From the NCBI RefSeq assembly GCF_963678635.1, contig NC_087068.1, forward strand, positions 5,479,079 through 5,543,078: a DNA stretch of 64,000 nt, written 5' to 3'. A model generated the notes under the pieces. That model was not told where the DNA came from. It saw only the letters and a list, made by a program, of their open reading frames with translations, and did no database searches. Every line of letters starts with the position of its first letter. The stretch's first letter is position 1. The position numbers were made by a program, and so were the translations under genes. The DNA is from Symsagittifera roscoffensis. Taxonomy: Eukaryota > Xenacoelomorpha > Acoela > Convolutidae. This document shows, piece after piece, positions 30,746 to 41,689 of the stretch.

Positions 30746-33199
30746 TCAGACGTAGTCGCCAACTGAGTAGGCTTTCGCATCAGCTGTCCTTTTGTCAAAC
30801 CTCCTTTTTTGTCTAATTTGCGCCTGTTGCGTATCCCTCCTGCATAAGTCATTGAGATCCTGCTGTCTTCTAATAACATCCCGCACGTACGTTTGCGGTG
30901 CTGTCCTCTTCCCCTCATATTCAGGGTAGAAAAACGTCAACGAGAGCGCGTTTTCATGACCCGTTAACATCATGTGCGGACTTATTCCCGTGGTGGAATG
31001 CTCCGTGCTGTTGTAAGCACCCATCACTTGCGGCAGGTGCTTGTCCCAGTCATCCATGTAACGCGAGCAATAGACTCTCAGCATGGATACCAGTGTGCGA
31101 TTTTGCCTCTCGACTAGGCCATTCGTTTGCGGGTGATAAGTGGTCGAGTGGGCCTGCGCTACCTGCGACCTTTTCATCAACTCCTTCGTGAGATCGCCCA
31201 CGAATGCTTTGCCATTGTCCGATTGGAACGTGATGGGGCAGCCATCCCTCGCTATCCACACATTTATCAAATGATCGCATGTTTCTTCCGCCGATGCTGT
31301 CATGCAGGGTGCTGCCTCCGCATACTTCGTAAAATGGTCGATCATTACCAGCACCTGATTATAGCCCGTTGCTGTCATACAGATTTTCTGATGATCAATT
31401 TGCACCACTTCGTTGAAACCTGACGACTCTATTGGTTGTAGGGGGAACCTTAGCTTCCTGGGATCCTTCGCCTGCTGACATGACAGGCATGCTGCGATCC
31501 ACTTCTCACAAGCCTTCTTCAATCCCGGCCATTCGAATCGTTTCTGTATCCTGTTATACACTTTGTCCACGCCTTGATGGCCCATCTGATCATGTGAGCG
31601 AAAGAGCAATTCGGTCTGGTACAACTGTGGTAACACTATTGAATTGTATTTATAGAGGACCTTGTCCTCCTCTTTTCGTTTGCAGGCTACGATTCCGTCC
31701 CTGTTCAGGTACAACAAGTCGTTTCGCTTCAGGTAGAATTGCTTCAGGATTTTGTAGCTGTCTTCTTCCAAATCTCCTTTGCCTGGTGCTCCATTCTCGA
31801 TCCATCTCTTCAGACTGCTCGTCATTCTGTCATTTCGTTGAGCCTTTAGGAAATCCGACAGCCTGTACCTGGCTTTCAAATACGTCTTCACCACGTTCAT
31901 TTGCCCACTCATTATCTCCGGAGCATGAGCATCGTCCATCAACTTGACACACCATATCTTTTTCAAAGGCGTCGCTTCTTGCACAGATGGTTCCAGATTG
32001 GTACGGACGACCGTACCATGTGGCAGCAATCTGGTTGGGCGTTTCGAAACTGCTATCAGCTCGAGCTCGTCCGCGGCATTATCTACCACAGTGCCCTCTT
32101 CATCTGAGGTGTATCTGTCCCTGTCTGGATCCTGATGTGTTTCCCGGTCCAGCCCACGATGCTTCCAGTCTACCAATAAGGAGTGGATTGCGATTTCTGA
32201 CATATCGGAATTGGAAGTTGTTTCAGACGTGTTGTCCCAGGACTGGGGTCCCGAGTCAACACTTGAGTCGACTGATTCTCCAACATCATATTCCAAGTTG
32301 TTTGAGATGTTTCTCGACTCCCCGGACAAAACTCTGTCCGTCGGTCGCTTTGAACCCGACTCCCCGGACAAAATTTTGCCCCTAGGTGGTCTAGTCAAGC
32401 TCTCCCCGGACAAGTCGTTCTGCATGGGCTCAAAGGTGTCCGACTCCTCAGACGAGTCGTCCTTGACTGGCTCGAAGGTATCAGACTCCCCGGATATTGT
32501 CTCGTCCACGGACGAACAATCTGGGCTCGGCTCGTATTCCTCTTTTGCATCCGTGAAGTGCACTCTCCTCGTGAAGCTAGATTTCGACCTGATCCTGACT
32601 TCCTCAGTAGTTTGGTTCTGATTCAGTGTTCCATATTCAGTGAACGAAGTTCTCAACAAGACTTCCTTCGGCATCGAGCTCACCAGCTGGTTGACAATCG
32701 ACCTGCAATCCCGTTCAACGCCTCGGCTGCGAATGGACACTGGCCTCTTCTCTGTTCTCTCGGTGACAGTCAACCGCTGCATGGTCTCCATCCATTCACG
32801 ATCATGCCTACCCACTTCCCTGTCCAACAAGTCACGGAGTTTTCCCATGACGTCCGGCGCCACGTTCACCGTCCTGTTCAATAAAGCCATGCTGTTTATA
32901 CCCAGCCTGGTTAGTTCTTGCTGTACCAAGTTGGATCGGACTAGCAGATCCAACGGAACGGGCTCGCCTCTAGCTAAAAGCTTTATCTCCGCGGCCGTCT
33001 CCACTGGAAGGTCAGGGTGTCCAGGTATAGGATGTCCTGACTTGTCTAACCACCTAGTAAGTGGCAGCTTGTCGTAGGTTTCTCTTTTCCAGAAAGGAAA
33101 ACCCGTCTTTGATCTCTGATTGGTTAGCCTGTTTCTCCTCGAGGCGCTCATAAAATTCTGTCTTTTTACTGAGGCTATCTGCGTTCTGGTGCTTGTCAC
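30746..33199 (-). pseudogene. pol: Element B Pol segment: linker and integrase
   Basis: 817 codons. Begins out of frame for some 35 codons, then reads FPFWKRETYDKLPLTRWLDK, the start of the RNase H-integrase linker. The linker holds repeated LSGES/ISGES motifs. Integrase follows with HDQMGHQG and CLSCQQAK (zinc-binding HHCC), VVQIDHQKI, FQSDNGKAF and NGLVERQNR, giving the D,D,E triad intact. Integrase joins cDNA ends to host DNA. The upstream frame break is one added base near 33095. The downstream break is TGA 30746-30748. Confidence 0.88.
32318..32411 (-). repeat. TGTCCGGGGAG repeats in the RNase H-integrase linker, element B
   Basis: Perfect TGTCCGGGGAG copies lie at 32318-32328, 32360-32370 and 32401-32411, with degenerate copies near 32440 and 32488. 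They encode LSGE or related peptides in a linker that otherwise differs from A. Confidence 0.7.
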
Positions 33200-33893
33200 G
33201 GGTACGGTGCTCTATGATCATGTGGTATCCATCCAGGCGCACGATCCAACGACCAATATAGCTTTGGTCCATCGAATAGGTCTTCAGCCAGGCAAGGGCA
33301 CGGTTATCCACACGTAACTTGAAGGGAGCACTCCCCAAGTAGGCTCTGTATTTTTCCACGAAAGTGATCACCGCAAACATCTCCGCTTTTGGTGCGCCGT
33401 ACTTCATTTCAGTATCACTCAGGACTTTACTCCCGTAGGCTATCGGACGAAGAACCGTTCTCCCGTTCCACTCCTGCTCCTGGTGAAGTATACCCGATAT
33501 CGCAACCACTGATGCATCCGTGTCCAGCACGAACATCCCCTTCTCTGTTGGCATGCCGAGGACCGGTGCCTCACAAAGTTCACGCTTGATGTTTTCAAAT
33601 GAAACTTGTGCCTCATCAGTCCAGGTGAACTTTTTGCCCTTGTTTCTCATCAACCTCTGCATGGGGTATATCTTGTCAGCGTACCCCTTTATGAACTCTC
33701 GATAATAATTTGCGAATCCCAGAAAACTCATCAGCTGTGTATCTGTTTTAGGTGCCTTCCAGGTCAGCACCGCTTCAACCGCTTCGGGATCTGGTCTCAC
33801 TCCATGTTTGTCAACCAGGCGGCCCAGATACTTTATGGAATCCCTGAGGATTTTACACTTAGAGGGTTTACATTTCAGACCCGCCTGCTTCAT
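33054..33893 (-). pseudogene. pol: Element B Pol segment: end of reverse transcriptase and RNase H
   Basis: 279 codons. Starts in MKQAGLKCKPSKC after a 2-nt loss near 33895 relative to A. Carries the reverse transcriptase thumb region (FLGFANYYREFIKGYADK) and RNase H (LDTDASVVAISGILHQEQ, YGAPKAEMFAVITF, VDNRALAWLKT). RNase H removes the RNA template during reverse transcription. Ends out of frame near 33095. Confidence 0.85.
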
Positions 33894-34083
33894 GCAAGTA
33901 CACCTCCTCCAACCTCTCTATGTGGTCTTCCAAGGTTGGTGTTGCAATCACGACATCATCGACATAACACATAATGAGATTCCCGTATTTCTTAGTGACG
34001 CTCGTGAGTGCCTGGGCCATCAGTCGCTGGAATGTGGCCGTCGCGTTGCACAATCCGAATGGCATCCTCTTCCACTGGAACAT
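33868..34083 (-). pseudogene. pol: Element B Pol segment: reverse transcriptase palm with YVDD
   Basis: Short frame between two indels (near 34085, one base lost; near 33895, two bases lost). It holds FQWKRMPFGLCNATATFQRL and the catalytic box CYVDDVVIATP. The active-site residues are intact even though the frame is broken on each side. Confidence 0.85.
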
Positions 34084-35408
34084 CCCAGCTCACACGCGAA
34101 GCTTGTTTTCTCTCGATCTTGCTTTCTGAGTGGCACCTGCCAGAATGCAGAGCCCAAATCCAACGTCGTGAAGAACTTCGCGTCTCCCAGCTTGGATAGG
34201 CTCTCATCGATGCGGGGAATCGGGTATGCATCCTTTATAGTCACTGCGTTCAGATAACGGAAATCACAACAAAATCTGAGTTGTCCCCCTTTCTTTTTCG
34301 CCATGACCACGCCACAAGCCCAGGGGGACTTCGACGGCTCGATCATGTCGTACTCCATTAACATCTCGATTTCCTTCCTACACGCTTCTGACTTGTTTGG
34401 GGTCATTCTTCTCGCCCCTTCCCTATGAGGTACCGAGCTCTCTTCTATCTCGATCTCGTGCTCTACAAAATTGCAACAACCTATGTCAGCCTTATGTTTC
34501 GAAAAAACGTCTGCGTTCCGATTTAGCACCGCCCTGAGCGAATCTAGTTCCTTGTCTGATATGTTACCCTTCAGATGTTCTATCTCAGGTAGGACAGGTT
34601 TATTCACTGCTAACTCTGCCTCCGTCGGTCTCTCAGGGAAGTTGGAACAACTAGACAGCCCATCATCTGTTTCCGACTTCATTGAAAACAATTTCCTAGA
34701 AGATTTCAATTCATTCACTCTTTTCATTATACATTCTTGGTTCGCATGCAATGGACATTTAGTTACATCAAACTTTTTCAAGTTCTCCACACTCTGAAAG
34801 TCTGTGTTCAGAGGCAAAGCGTAGCCAAGTTTCTTTCCCCTCTGTATTGTCACTGTTGTTGCTTCTGTGTTCAATAACACACTCACACCCAGTCCGCTTT
34901 GAGTGAGTGAGAAGCTTCTTCCTAAAATAGCCGAGCTTTTACTATTTGGATTTGGTACCAGACACACCTGTCTGTCATTGCTGAGTTCATTCAAGTTCCT
35001 CATCCTAAACGTCGCTACTACGGCTTGGTTCGGTTTTAATCTAACTTTTAGATCCAGAAAAATCGGCACCTTGGCCTGATTAATTAAGATCTTATTAAGA
35101 GGTCTTTTCTCATACTTTCTCTCAGGATCCTTGATCCTAATCAATCCGTCATTGTGATCGATCGTGACGTCAAAGTTGCGAACGAAATCCCTTCCTAGGA
35201 TGAACTGGTCGGATTCGTCCAAATTCTCTACTACTAGGAAGCTCATCCAAAGATGTCTTCCTCCGAGCTGCAGTGAAATGATCGGGGTTCGTCCGGTGAC
35301 ATAGATCGCTCCCTGATTGGCAGCTGCCAACCTGATGTTTGTCGGTATGAGATCCGACCTTTCGAAACCCATGTCAGTCCAAGTTTTGACTGGCATGACA
35401 CTAACCAC
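34020..35408 (-). pseudogene. pol: Element B Pol segment: end of protease and start of reverse transcriptase
   Basis: 462 codons starting in GAVVSVMPVKTW, i.e. immediately after the DTG active-site triplet, which is lost in the deletion junction near 35412. The rest of protease is present (ILGRDFVRNF), followed without a frame break by the sequence that in A lies across the T8 frameshift. Reverse transcriptase fingers and palm start follow (WACGVVMAKKKGGQLRFC, FTTLDLGSAFWQVPL). Ends out of frame near 34085. Confidence 0.88.
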
Positions 35409-37371
35409 TGCTCCCTATTGATTCTTCATCTCTCTGACGCCTCTTCTCGAACTTCACCATAGCCTGGTGCCCTTGTACTCCAGAGCCGAAACGAATCAGC
35501 AGGATGTCGAATATCTTGCGAGCGCTGTCTCTCTCATTGGCTCTTTTCGCCATTACACAAATTAATGCAGTACCCTCCAGGTTGCTCGTCAGCGCGCTGC
35601 ACTCTTGTTTCTTGGAGAGATTCTCTTCCTCAAAGTGTAACTTCATCACCTCTATCCAAGTATCAATGCAGCCGTCTGACTCGTCTTTATATGACTTCGG
35701 CTTTTTCAGTGTTCTTCTTGACCTCTCTCCTCTCTCGGTTGACTTCGAGAGCTTGGTGATGAATGTTTCAAGAGATCTGTTCAGAGGCTCAAACATCGAG
35801 GCATACATCGTTGTGTCTTGTGAGACTGTAGTCAGATCTGGTACTGAACTGACTTGTGGCACGGTTGGCAATCTTGTCTCCGGGGTGGCATCTGCCTCCG
35901 GCGGGACTGGATTCGTCCAGCCAGGCCTCTGCGGGGCTGCCCTTGGCCGCTCCTTGTTTCTATGTTCGTAGTTCGTTCTCGAGCCTTGCTGGGCTCTGGC
36001 ACTGTAGCCCGTATCATCTCCAACATTCGCATGGCGTGAGCGCTCCCTTGAGTTGGAATGCTCCTGCCAACGACTCCCATTTAGGATCGCGTCAAGCTTC
36101 CGCATCATCAAGTCAGATTTGGCGTCCAACCTCTTTTCCAGGCCAGTCATCGTTTGGGCGTAGGTATTATCATGATCATTCAATAATCGCTCGATCTCTC
36201 TTGTCATCCTAGCCTCTCTTTCCTCTGACTCTTTGTTTGCCTGTTCCAGGCTCTCAGCCAGGCATTGATCGGTGTTACGAATCAATTGAGCCTGATCAAA
36301 CCTCGCCTGCGACTTCACGTGCGTTAGCTCATCTTTCAAACTCTCTCGACCATGGTGAGCTCTCTCGTCAACTTGATCTATCCTCTTAGTCATGTCCCGC
36401 CTCAATTCATCCAGGCCATTCATCACACCAGCGAACATGTCACTTATGTCACCAGCTGCCCCCAATGGCGGGGTTAGCCCCAGAGAAGACGAGGTCAACT
36501 GCGGCTGTAGCCTAGTACTCGATGACGCACCGCCCTTTTGCTTGTGCATTGACGTCATCAGTCTGTCAAACGTTGATGATGCTCCCATCGTTATCCCATC
36601 TGACATAGGCCTGGTCGGCGAGGCAGAAGACGCCTCCCTGCTCATGTCGTTCCTTGGGCACGGTGTGAAGTTCACATCCTGATGGGTTATTTCCGGTTGG
36701 TCGTAACTAGAGGATAGACCTCCGGCTTGTAGCGACGTCACGCGCTCATCGTACAAAGACTTCCAACTTTTCTTTGCCTTCGAGAACGTCTGCTCTTCAC
36801 CCGGACTCATACTCGACATCATCGCGTTGTTGCTCTGCTTGGCCAAAGATGAGTGTGTACTTGTCGGATGTGAAGGTTCCTTTCTCCATTTATAGCTCTT
36901 AGTCTCTGATTTGGACATTCCCCTGTACAACACTTCCTCCCGAGGTTTGACCTCGGGACGCTCCGAGGTCTCCTCTGTCCTCTCGACTTCCTCCCGTTCG
37001 AGGACCTCGTCTGGCTCAAAGTCGGGTCGAATGAGCGTTCGCTCCCCTTCGTCAAAGGGATCCACCAGCGTTTCGCTCGCAGGCCCGGCATCGGCGCTCC
37101 GCCCTTGATTGCCATCGAGGTTCTTTTCGCTCCTTAGTTTCATTTCGCTCACTGAAAGATCAGGTTGACCTTTAGTCGATTCGTCTTCAGCAAACGCGTC
37201 GGAAGCGCTGCTAAACGAGGTTTGGCTACGCCTAGTTTTAAATTTCCGCGTGCTTCCCTTGCTTAGCCTGGGAATTTTAGTAGTCGATCCTAGCGAGTCC
37301 CTGCGCTGCATAGTTTTTAACAAAATGAAAATATTCGTAATTTGATGGCAATGCAAACGTACCACAAACAA
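35401..37371 (-). pseudogene. gag: Element B Gag, truncated before the zinc knuckles
   Basis: Open frame of 656 codons. The internal Met at 37311 (MQRRDSLGSTTKIPRL) is the likelier start because the upstream 20 residues look like leader sequence. Contains a basic N terminus, an acidic stretch, a long coiled coil (RRDMTKRIDQVDERAH and onward), an Arg/Gly/Ser-rich region and the capsid-like segment (MFEPLNRSLETFITKL, DGCIDTWIEVMKLHFEEE). It is uninterrupted across the point where A has TAA 12619-12621. After RRQRDEESI a deletion of about 1.4 kb relative to A joins gag to the protease, out of frame, so the knuckles are absent. Confidence 0.85.
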
Positions 37372-37777
37372 GATCTAGTTAAATCACTTAACGCTGTCTA
37401 CTCGATTCCGTCAGTATCAAAATGTCTCTTAGATCTCTCACGACTAAACTAGTGACTCAGCTAAAGTTACACACAGGGTCTACCCAGTATTGATATAATG
37501 CTAACTCAACCCTGTTGTATAGTATAACAGTATCACTAAGTTTCCACAAGATATAATCGACACACAAAACACAATCGATAATCAGATAAGAATATCCTAC
37601 AGGTGACAGCGACCTTTCATCAGTATTAATTTACGGCCACTTTCTTATCAAGTCACTGCGTTGTTAAAATCAAACAATCTTTGGTAAAAAGCAGTGATGA
37701 TTCAGAAATAGATAAATAAAACTTAGTCTTAAAGAAAAAGACTTCCCCCAATCGGAACGATCCGAAAGAACGAAGCC

Positions 37778-37887
37778 CAGGACACAGTCTTCTCAAGTGG
37801 GTGTGTATCTGCCTAATACACCCACCGAGGTCTTCTTTTAGGTGTCCTGCGATTGCCCGAGCTGTCCTACTAAGTAGCTCAAGGCAA
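37778..37887 (-). ncRNA. Structured leader RNA module, element B copy 1
   Basis: Closing stem CAGGACAC (37778-37785) with GTGTCCTG (37842-37849), enclosing GTGGGTGTGTAT (37797-37808) with AATACACCCAC (37815-37825). A second hairpin has TTGCC (37853-37857) with GGCAA (37883-37887) and GAGCT (37859-37863) with AGCTC (37876-37880). A small hairpin TCGGA/TCCGA lies just outside (about 37752-37764). The loops resemble the A copy and B copy 2 while stem bases differ. Confidence 0.75.
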
Positions 37888-37960
37888 CCTCTGATCGAAA
37901 ATTCGTCAAGTCTATGAAAAAGCTCTCCCACACTCGGACTGCTCCAAGTGCACGAGAGTA

Positions 37961-38072
37961 GGGAACAATTCTTCTTCTCAAGTGGGTGTGTATTTGCCTA
38001 ATACACCCACCGAGGTCTTCCTTTATTTGTTCCCGGATTGCCCGAACTTTTCTATTTGGTAGCTCAAGGCAA
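37961..38072 (-). ncRNA. Structured leader RNA module, element B copy 2
   Basis: Closing stem GGGAACAA (37961-37968) with TTGTTCCC (38027-38034), inner stem GTGGGTGTGTAT (37982-37993) with AATACACCCAC (38000-38010), and second hairpin TTGCC (38038-38042) with GGCAA (38068-38072). An inner GAACT/AGCTC pairing works only as a G-U pair on minus-strand RNA, which fits transcription in the element's sense direction. It is a tandem duplicate of copy 1, about 185 bp apart. Confidence 0.75.
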
Positions 38073-38310
38073 CCACACGACCAAAATCACAATCAAAAAA
38101 GAATTTCTTTGTTCGGGTACTTCTGATACACCCAATGTAGAATCCAAAGTTGATCACGAATTTCCGGGTCAGAATGGGTTCTTATGATCCTGATAAGCAC
38201 GCCTAATATCCTAATATGATCCTAATTAAATGGAGATTTTCCGTTTCCCAAATTGCCACAGAAGGTTTACTCAAGTCTCTAACAAGGAAGATCGTTAGAA
38301 GGTTTAAGAC

Positions 38311-38660
38311 ACTCCGGAGGGTTACCTCGGAGGGTACCTTGATCACCCAAGTTACTTCGGAGGGTACCTTAATCACCCAAGTTACTTCGGAGGGTCCCCC
38401 TAAATTTACTAAGGAGGGTCAATAAGATGCTTAATATGCTCCGGAGGGTTACTTCGGAGGGTACCTCCAAAATTTTCAAATTTTTTGATCTCGCTTAGAA
38501 GGTTCTCCCACTAGCTTCAAAAAGCGTCAAAACAAGCTAGGAGCTCTAAGGGGAGCTGTTTTAACTTCTTTGGGTGATCTCGTGGAAATCTTCCACTAAG
38601 GAGGGTTGCTAAGGGGTTTAGCTGACTCCGGAGGGTTACTTCGGAGGGTTCCCCCAAAAT
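38311..38660. repeat. CGGAGGGT motif cluster with 30-bp tandem unit, element B leader
   Basis: About nine CGGAGGGT or GGAGGGT copies on the plus strand, often paired as CGGAGGGTTACTTCGGAGGG. Within it, 38338-38396 contains a roughly 30-bp unit (TTGATCACCCAAGTTACTTC... and TTAATCACCCAAGTTACTTC...) in direct repeat. The core is the reverse complement of the CCCTCCG core that dominates the leader of A. Confidence 0.8.
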
Positions 38661-40390
38661 CAAGAAAAAGGGTTATGTCACCGCAGTAAAGCCTCTGAGA
38701 GCGGTCTACCTGGCTTAAAACTAGGTTGGCTGACTCGGTCAACCTTCCCAGTAGGATAAAAGGTGATTTTATCAAAATCTTATGCCGCTCGGAGGGTTCC
38801 TCGTGATTTGGACCCTCCGAACCAACAAATTCTGAAAAGTTTTTCTTTTCCGAAATAATCAATCCCCAAAACGGTTGCGATTCGGAAAAATGGTTAAAAA
38901 CGTCGACTTCTGGTACCAAAATTATCCCGATCGGTCTTTGAGAAATTGCCAAAAACGCGTTCGTCAAAATGGCCTTTTTTCACCACCTGTATAGGTTCTG
39001 AAAGACTTTTTCCGCAATTCCGGTCAAAAGTGCCTAAAAATACTTGAAATGAGCGTAGTAGCCCTGTATGGCACTGGAATAATGCAAAAAATTGGACCAA
39101 AATTGGTTTAGAAACAAAAATTTGGCCAAAAACTATCAAATTTGGACCCTCCGATTCCTTCCTTTTCCAAACCTTAAGTCGTTAGCTCTATCCACGGAGC
39201 TACTCGGAGGGTTACCCAAAAATTTCTCTAGTAACCGAGCACGTTATGCTAGCACGCTCCTAACGCAAAAAAATTTTATTGCTCTAACTCTAAAAACTCA
39301 AAAAGTCGATCCCCAAAACAGATTGACAAAATACAGAAAATTATCAAAATTTTGATCGAAAAATTTCCGTTTTTCTAACTTCTACTGAGTCTTTGCTCAC
39401 GCGGTTTCTTTAGTGAAGGGGATCGAACTACGTAGCTACTCTCTATATAAAAGCTTTTTGCCTATCGGAAAAGCTCGGATATCCGAAAATTTGGGGGTCT
39501 ACAGTTTGATCGAAAATCGATGATTTTCGACAGAATTGGGTGTTTTTTGGGTCTAATTCAGGAGATAAGTAATATGTAATAAGGATAATAACCTATTAGT
39601 AGTCGTTAATGAATAGTACTATACCCTCCTTTGTACCAAAATACCCGAATTAAGACCCTTAACTCGGAAATTTCTAATCGATGGAGGGTACAATCGGACC
39701 GCGCCAATCGTGCCCCCCACCACTTAAGTTTTAACGAAATAGTACCCGAACGATACTAAAATTGTTTCAACGATACCCAACAGTCGTTGCGGATGTTGTC
39801 CTTGATGTCCCTGTTGAGTGTGGAACACGTTGCTCAGCTTGCCACTCTACCCTCCGGCCACCGGCAAAATCACCATTAACGTGCTTAAACACTCAAATTA
39901 CACTGGAGGGAGGGTATCCAACCCTTCACCAAAACATACAATCTTTCTATCAGAAACGATATAAATCAATCTGAAACAACAACAAATAGGAAGGTCAGAT
40001 CACATCTCGTCCGGAAATAACATATAAACTGTCACTTTACATTTTTTTTTTTTTTTACTGTTTTTTGTACTTTTCTGTTTTTAAATAAATTTATTTTTGG
40101 TTTTTTCTTGGTTATACACTATTTTTGTTTGGTTTTACACTTTCTCTTTAATTGTTTTTGGTCCTGGGGCCTCAGGACAAGTGGGCTCTAGATTTCCCAC
40201 CTAACCCTCCGGCGCCCGGAATTTTCGGTGTTAACTAAGTTAAAAAGCTAAATTGTACTAGACGGAGGGTACGCACCTTCCCCCTAGTACAACAACGGTC
40301 ATTAAGGCCTCTAACTCGGGCATACGCCCGGAGCGGAGGGTACGTCGCTGAAACGCTTGCTGATCATGATGGTTTCATGCCTTTAACAGG

Positions 40391-40407
40391 CCCACCCAGG
40401 AGCGCCA
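40391..40407 (-). promoter_or_regulatory. Primer-binding-like site, element B
   Basis: TGGCGCTCCTGGGTGGG on the minus strand, 12 nt after the LTR end. The first 15 nt are identical to the site in element A while the flanking bases differ. Confidence 0.65.
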
Positions 40408-40419
40408 TAAAAACGTCTA

Positions 40420-41301
40420 TGTAACATTCGCCCAAATACTACACAGCGACGGAGCGTAGAAAAAGTACCTATTAACGACTGGCAGGCGTCAGTTACCTTA
40501 ATCCTACTCGTTTTTCACCGTCTCGACCTTGCCAGTTGATTTTCTGGTCTGTTTGGGGCAAAGTAAAAAGTTACCATTTTTAGGCCATCAGTCAAACGAC
40601 TTTTGATCAGCTTTCGTTTACATGCGAACACAACCACATAGCTGAGTCTCGGATCCTCAGACTACGTGATTGTCATTAAAAACACGGCTCGAACAACCTA
40701 TTTTAACATATTTTTGTGTGACAGTTTTATATTAAATCCTTTGGAAATGGATTGACCCTTTCCTCTTCCTAGCTACTCATATTCTGAAATATCAAACAAT
40801 AACGGTGTTAATTAAGAGATCTATGACATTCCAGCAGCTATAAAGTTAGTTTATACAGTCCCTTCACATAAACAGTCTCTGGGGGACCAAGCCTCCGCTC
40901 CCGTAATATTCCTGAGATAACGCTCTTATCTCCTCCAATTTGTGTCCCGGGAGGGTTCCGTGGTGTATTTCTTCCCCCACTGAAGCCTCCTTCTCCACCA
41001 ATATCTGTTGATAAGTGTCTTATCGTGCGTTGTTGCCACGATAAGAGGCTTCGTATTTTCCGTCTCTGGTACGACTGTTTTTCACAATATCTGTCGTTGT
41101 TCTGATTTTTGTCACTTTTTCAGTCAAAATGGCCGTTTTTCGTATTTCTGAGAAATATTCTTCTTCCAATCGAAATTTTAAAAATAAAAATTCTAGAATA
41201 TTCCGACCCTCCTTCGCAATACTTTTTCGTCAATAAGGCCTTTAGTCGTTCTTTTTTACGTCGCCCGAAGGTTGTGCTGTGCCATCTGGCAGAATGGCAC
41301 A
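40420..41301 (-). repeat. 5' LTR of element B
   Basis: 882 bp, partner of 19094-19975. Differences seen: a pair of A/G changes near the TCTGGTCTGTTTGGGG block, two in the ATCCTTTGGAAATGG block, and single changes in ATGGCCGTTTT and TCGCCCGAAGG. Promoter elements were not identified. Confidence 0.95.
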
Positions 41302-41421
41302 TTGCAATACCACGCTCGCGTAGCCTTTTACAGTCCTCCTAATACCATCTACGTCTCGTAGGAAAAACTTCACAACTGGTATGATCAGCTCACTTTCACG
41401 CCTCTCCTTGCACATATTACA
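41302..41421 (-). pseudogene. Penelope-like remnant, reverse transcriptase catalytic region (other side of element B)
   Basis: On the minus strand this reads CKERRESELIIPVVKFFLRD then VDGIRRTVKGYASVVLQ, the region around the Penelope-like catalytic box, where YVDD is expected and DVDG is found. It ends TTGCAA at the LTR of B. The sequence resumes with CAAGCTGCC at 19093 leftwards (QAAIKLHP), so removing B and one CAA restores a continuous family-like sequence. The catalytic change indicates it was already decayed. Confidence 0.7.
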
Positions 41422-41689
41422 GAACCAAACTTTTTTGAACTGCCTTTAAAGTCCTCATCCGAAATGTCACTACAGTCTTTATGAACAAATTCAAACAATC
41501 CTCGCATTCCACTGCCTTGGTTCTGAAAGTCACCTTCCCTTTAATTTTGGGCAATAACATCAATTTCTTAACAAAAATTTATTGGGCATTAACATCAATT
41601 TATCAAACATAAACTTATTAGCGTAGAAATTAATTTTCAGGATTTAGGAAGCTAGGAGTTGAAGAGCCTTTACATAACGGCACTAAAAT

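Larger units (their letters stand above)
37372..40390 (-). other. Element B untranslated leader (about 3.0 kb)
   Basis: No long coding frame. Holds two copies of the folded RNA module (37778-37887 and 37961-38072), a dense region of CGGAGGGT motifs (38310-38660) with more scattered to 40345, and a T-rich run near 40040-40060. Partly collinear with the leader of A. Confidence 0.75.
19094..41301 (-). mobile_element. Giant Ty3/gypsy-type LTR retrotransposon B, complete with both LTRs (22,208 bp)
   Basis: Bounded by two 882-bp LTRs (19094-19975 and 40420-41301) that differ at about six positions (0.7%). Internal order on the minus strand matches element A: primer-binding-like site, leader of about 3 kb, gag, reverse transcriptase, RNase H, linker, integrase, acidic extension and ORF2. 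It is broken by three deletions (junctions near 35412, 29348 and 25365), single- or double-base indels near 34085, 33895, 33095 and 27000, and two TGG-to-TGA changes (30746-30748 and 30140-30142). Restoring the lengths seen in A would add about 2.1 kb. It sits inside a Penelope-like element with a 3-bp CAA flank duplication. Confidence 0.92.
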
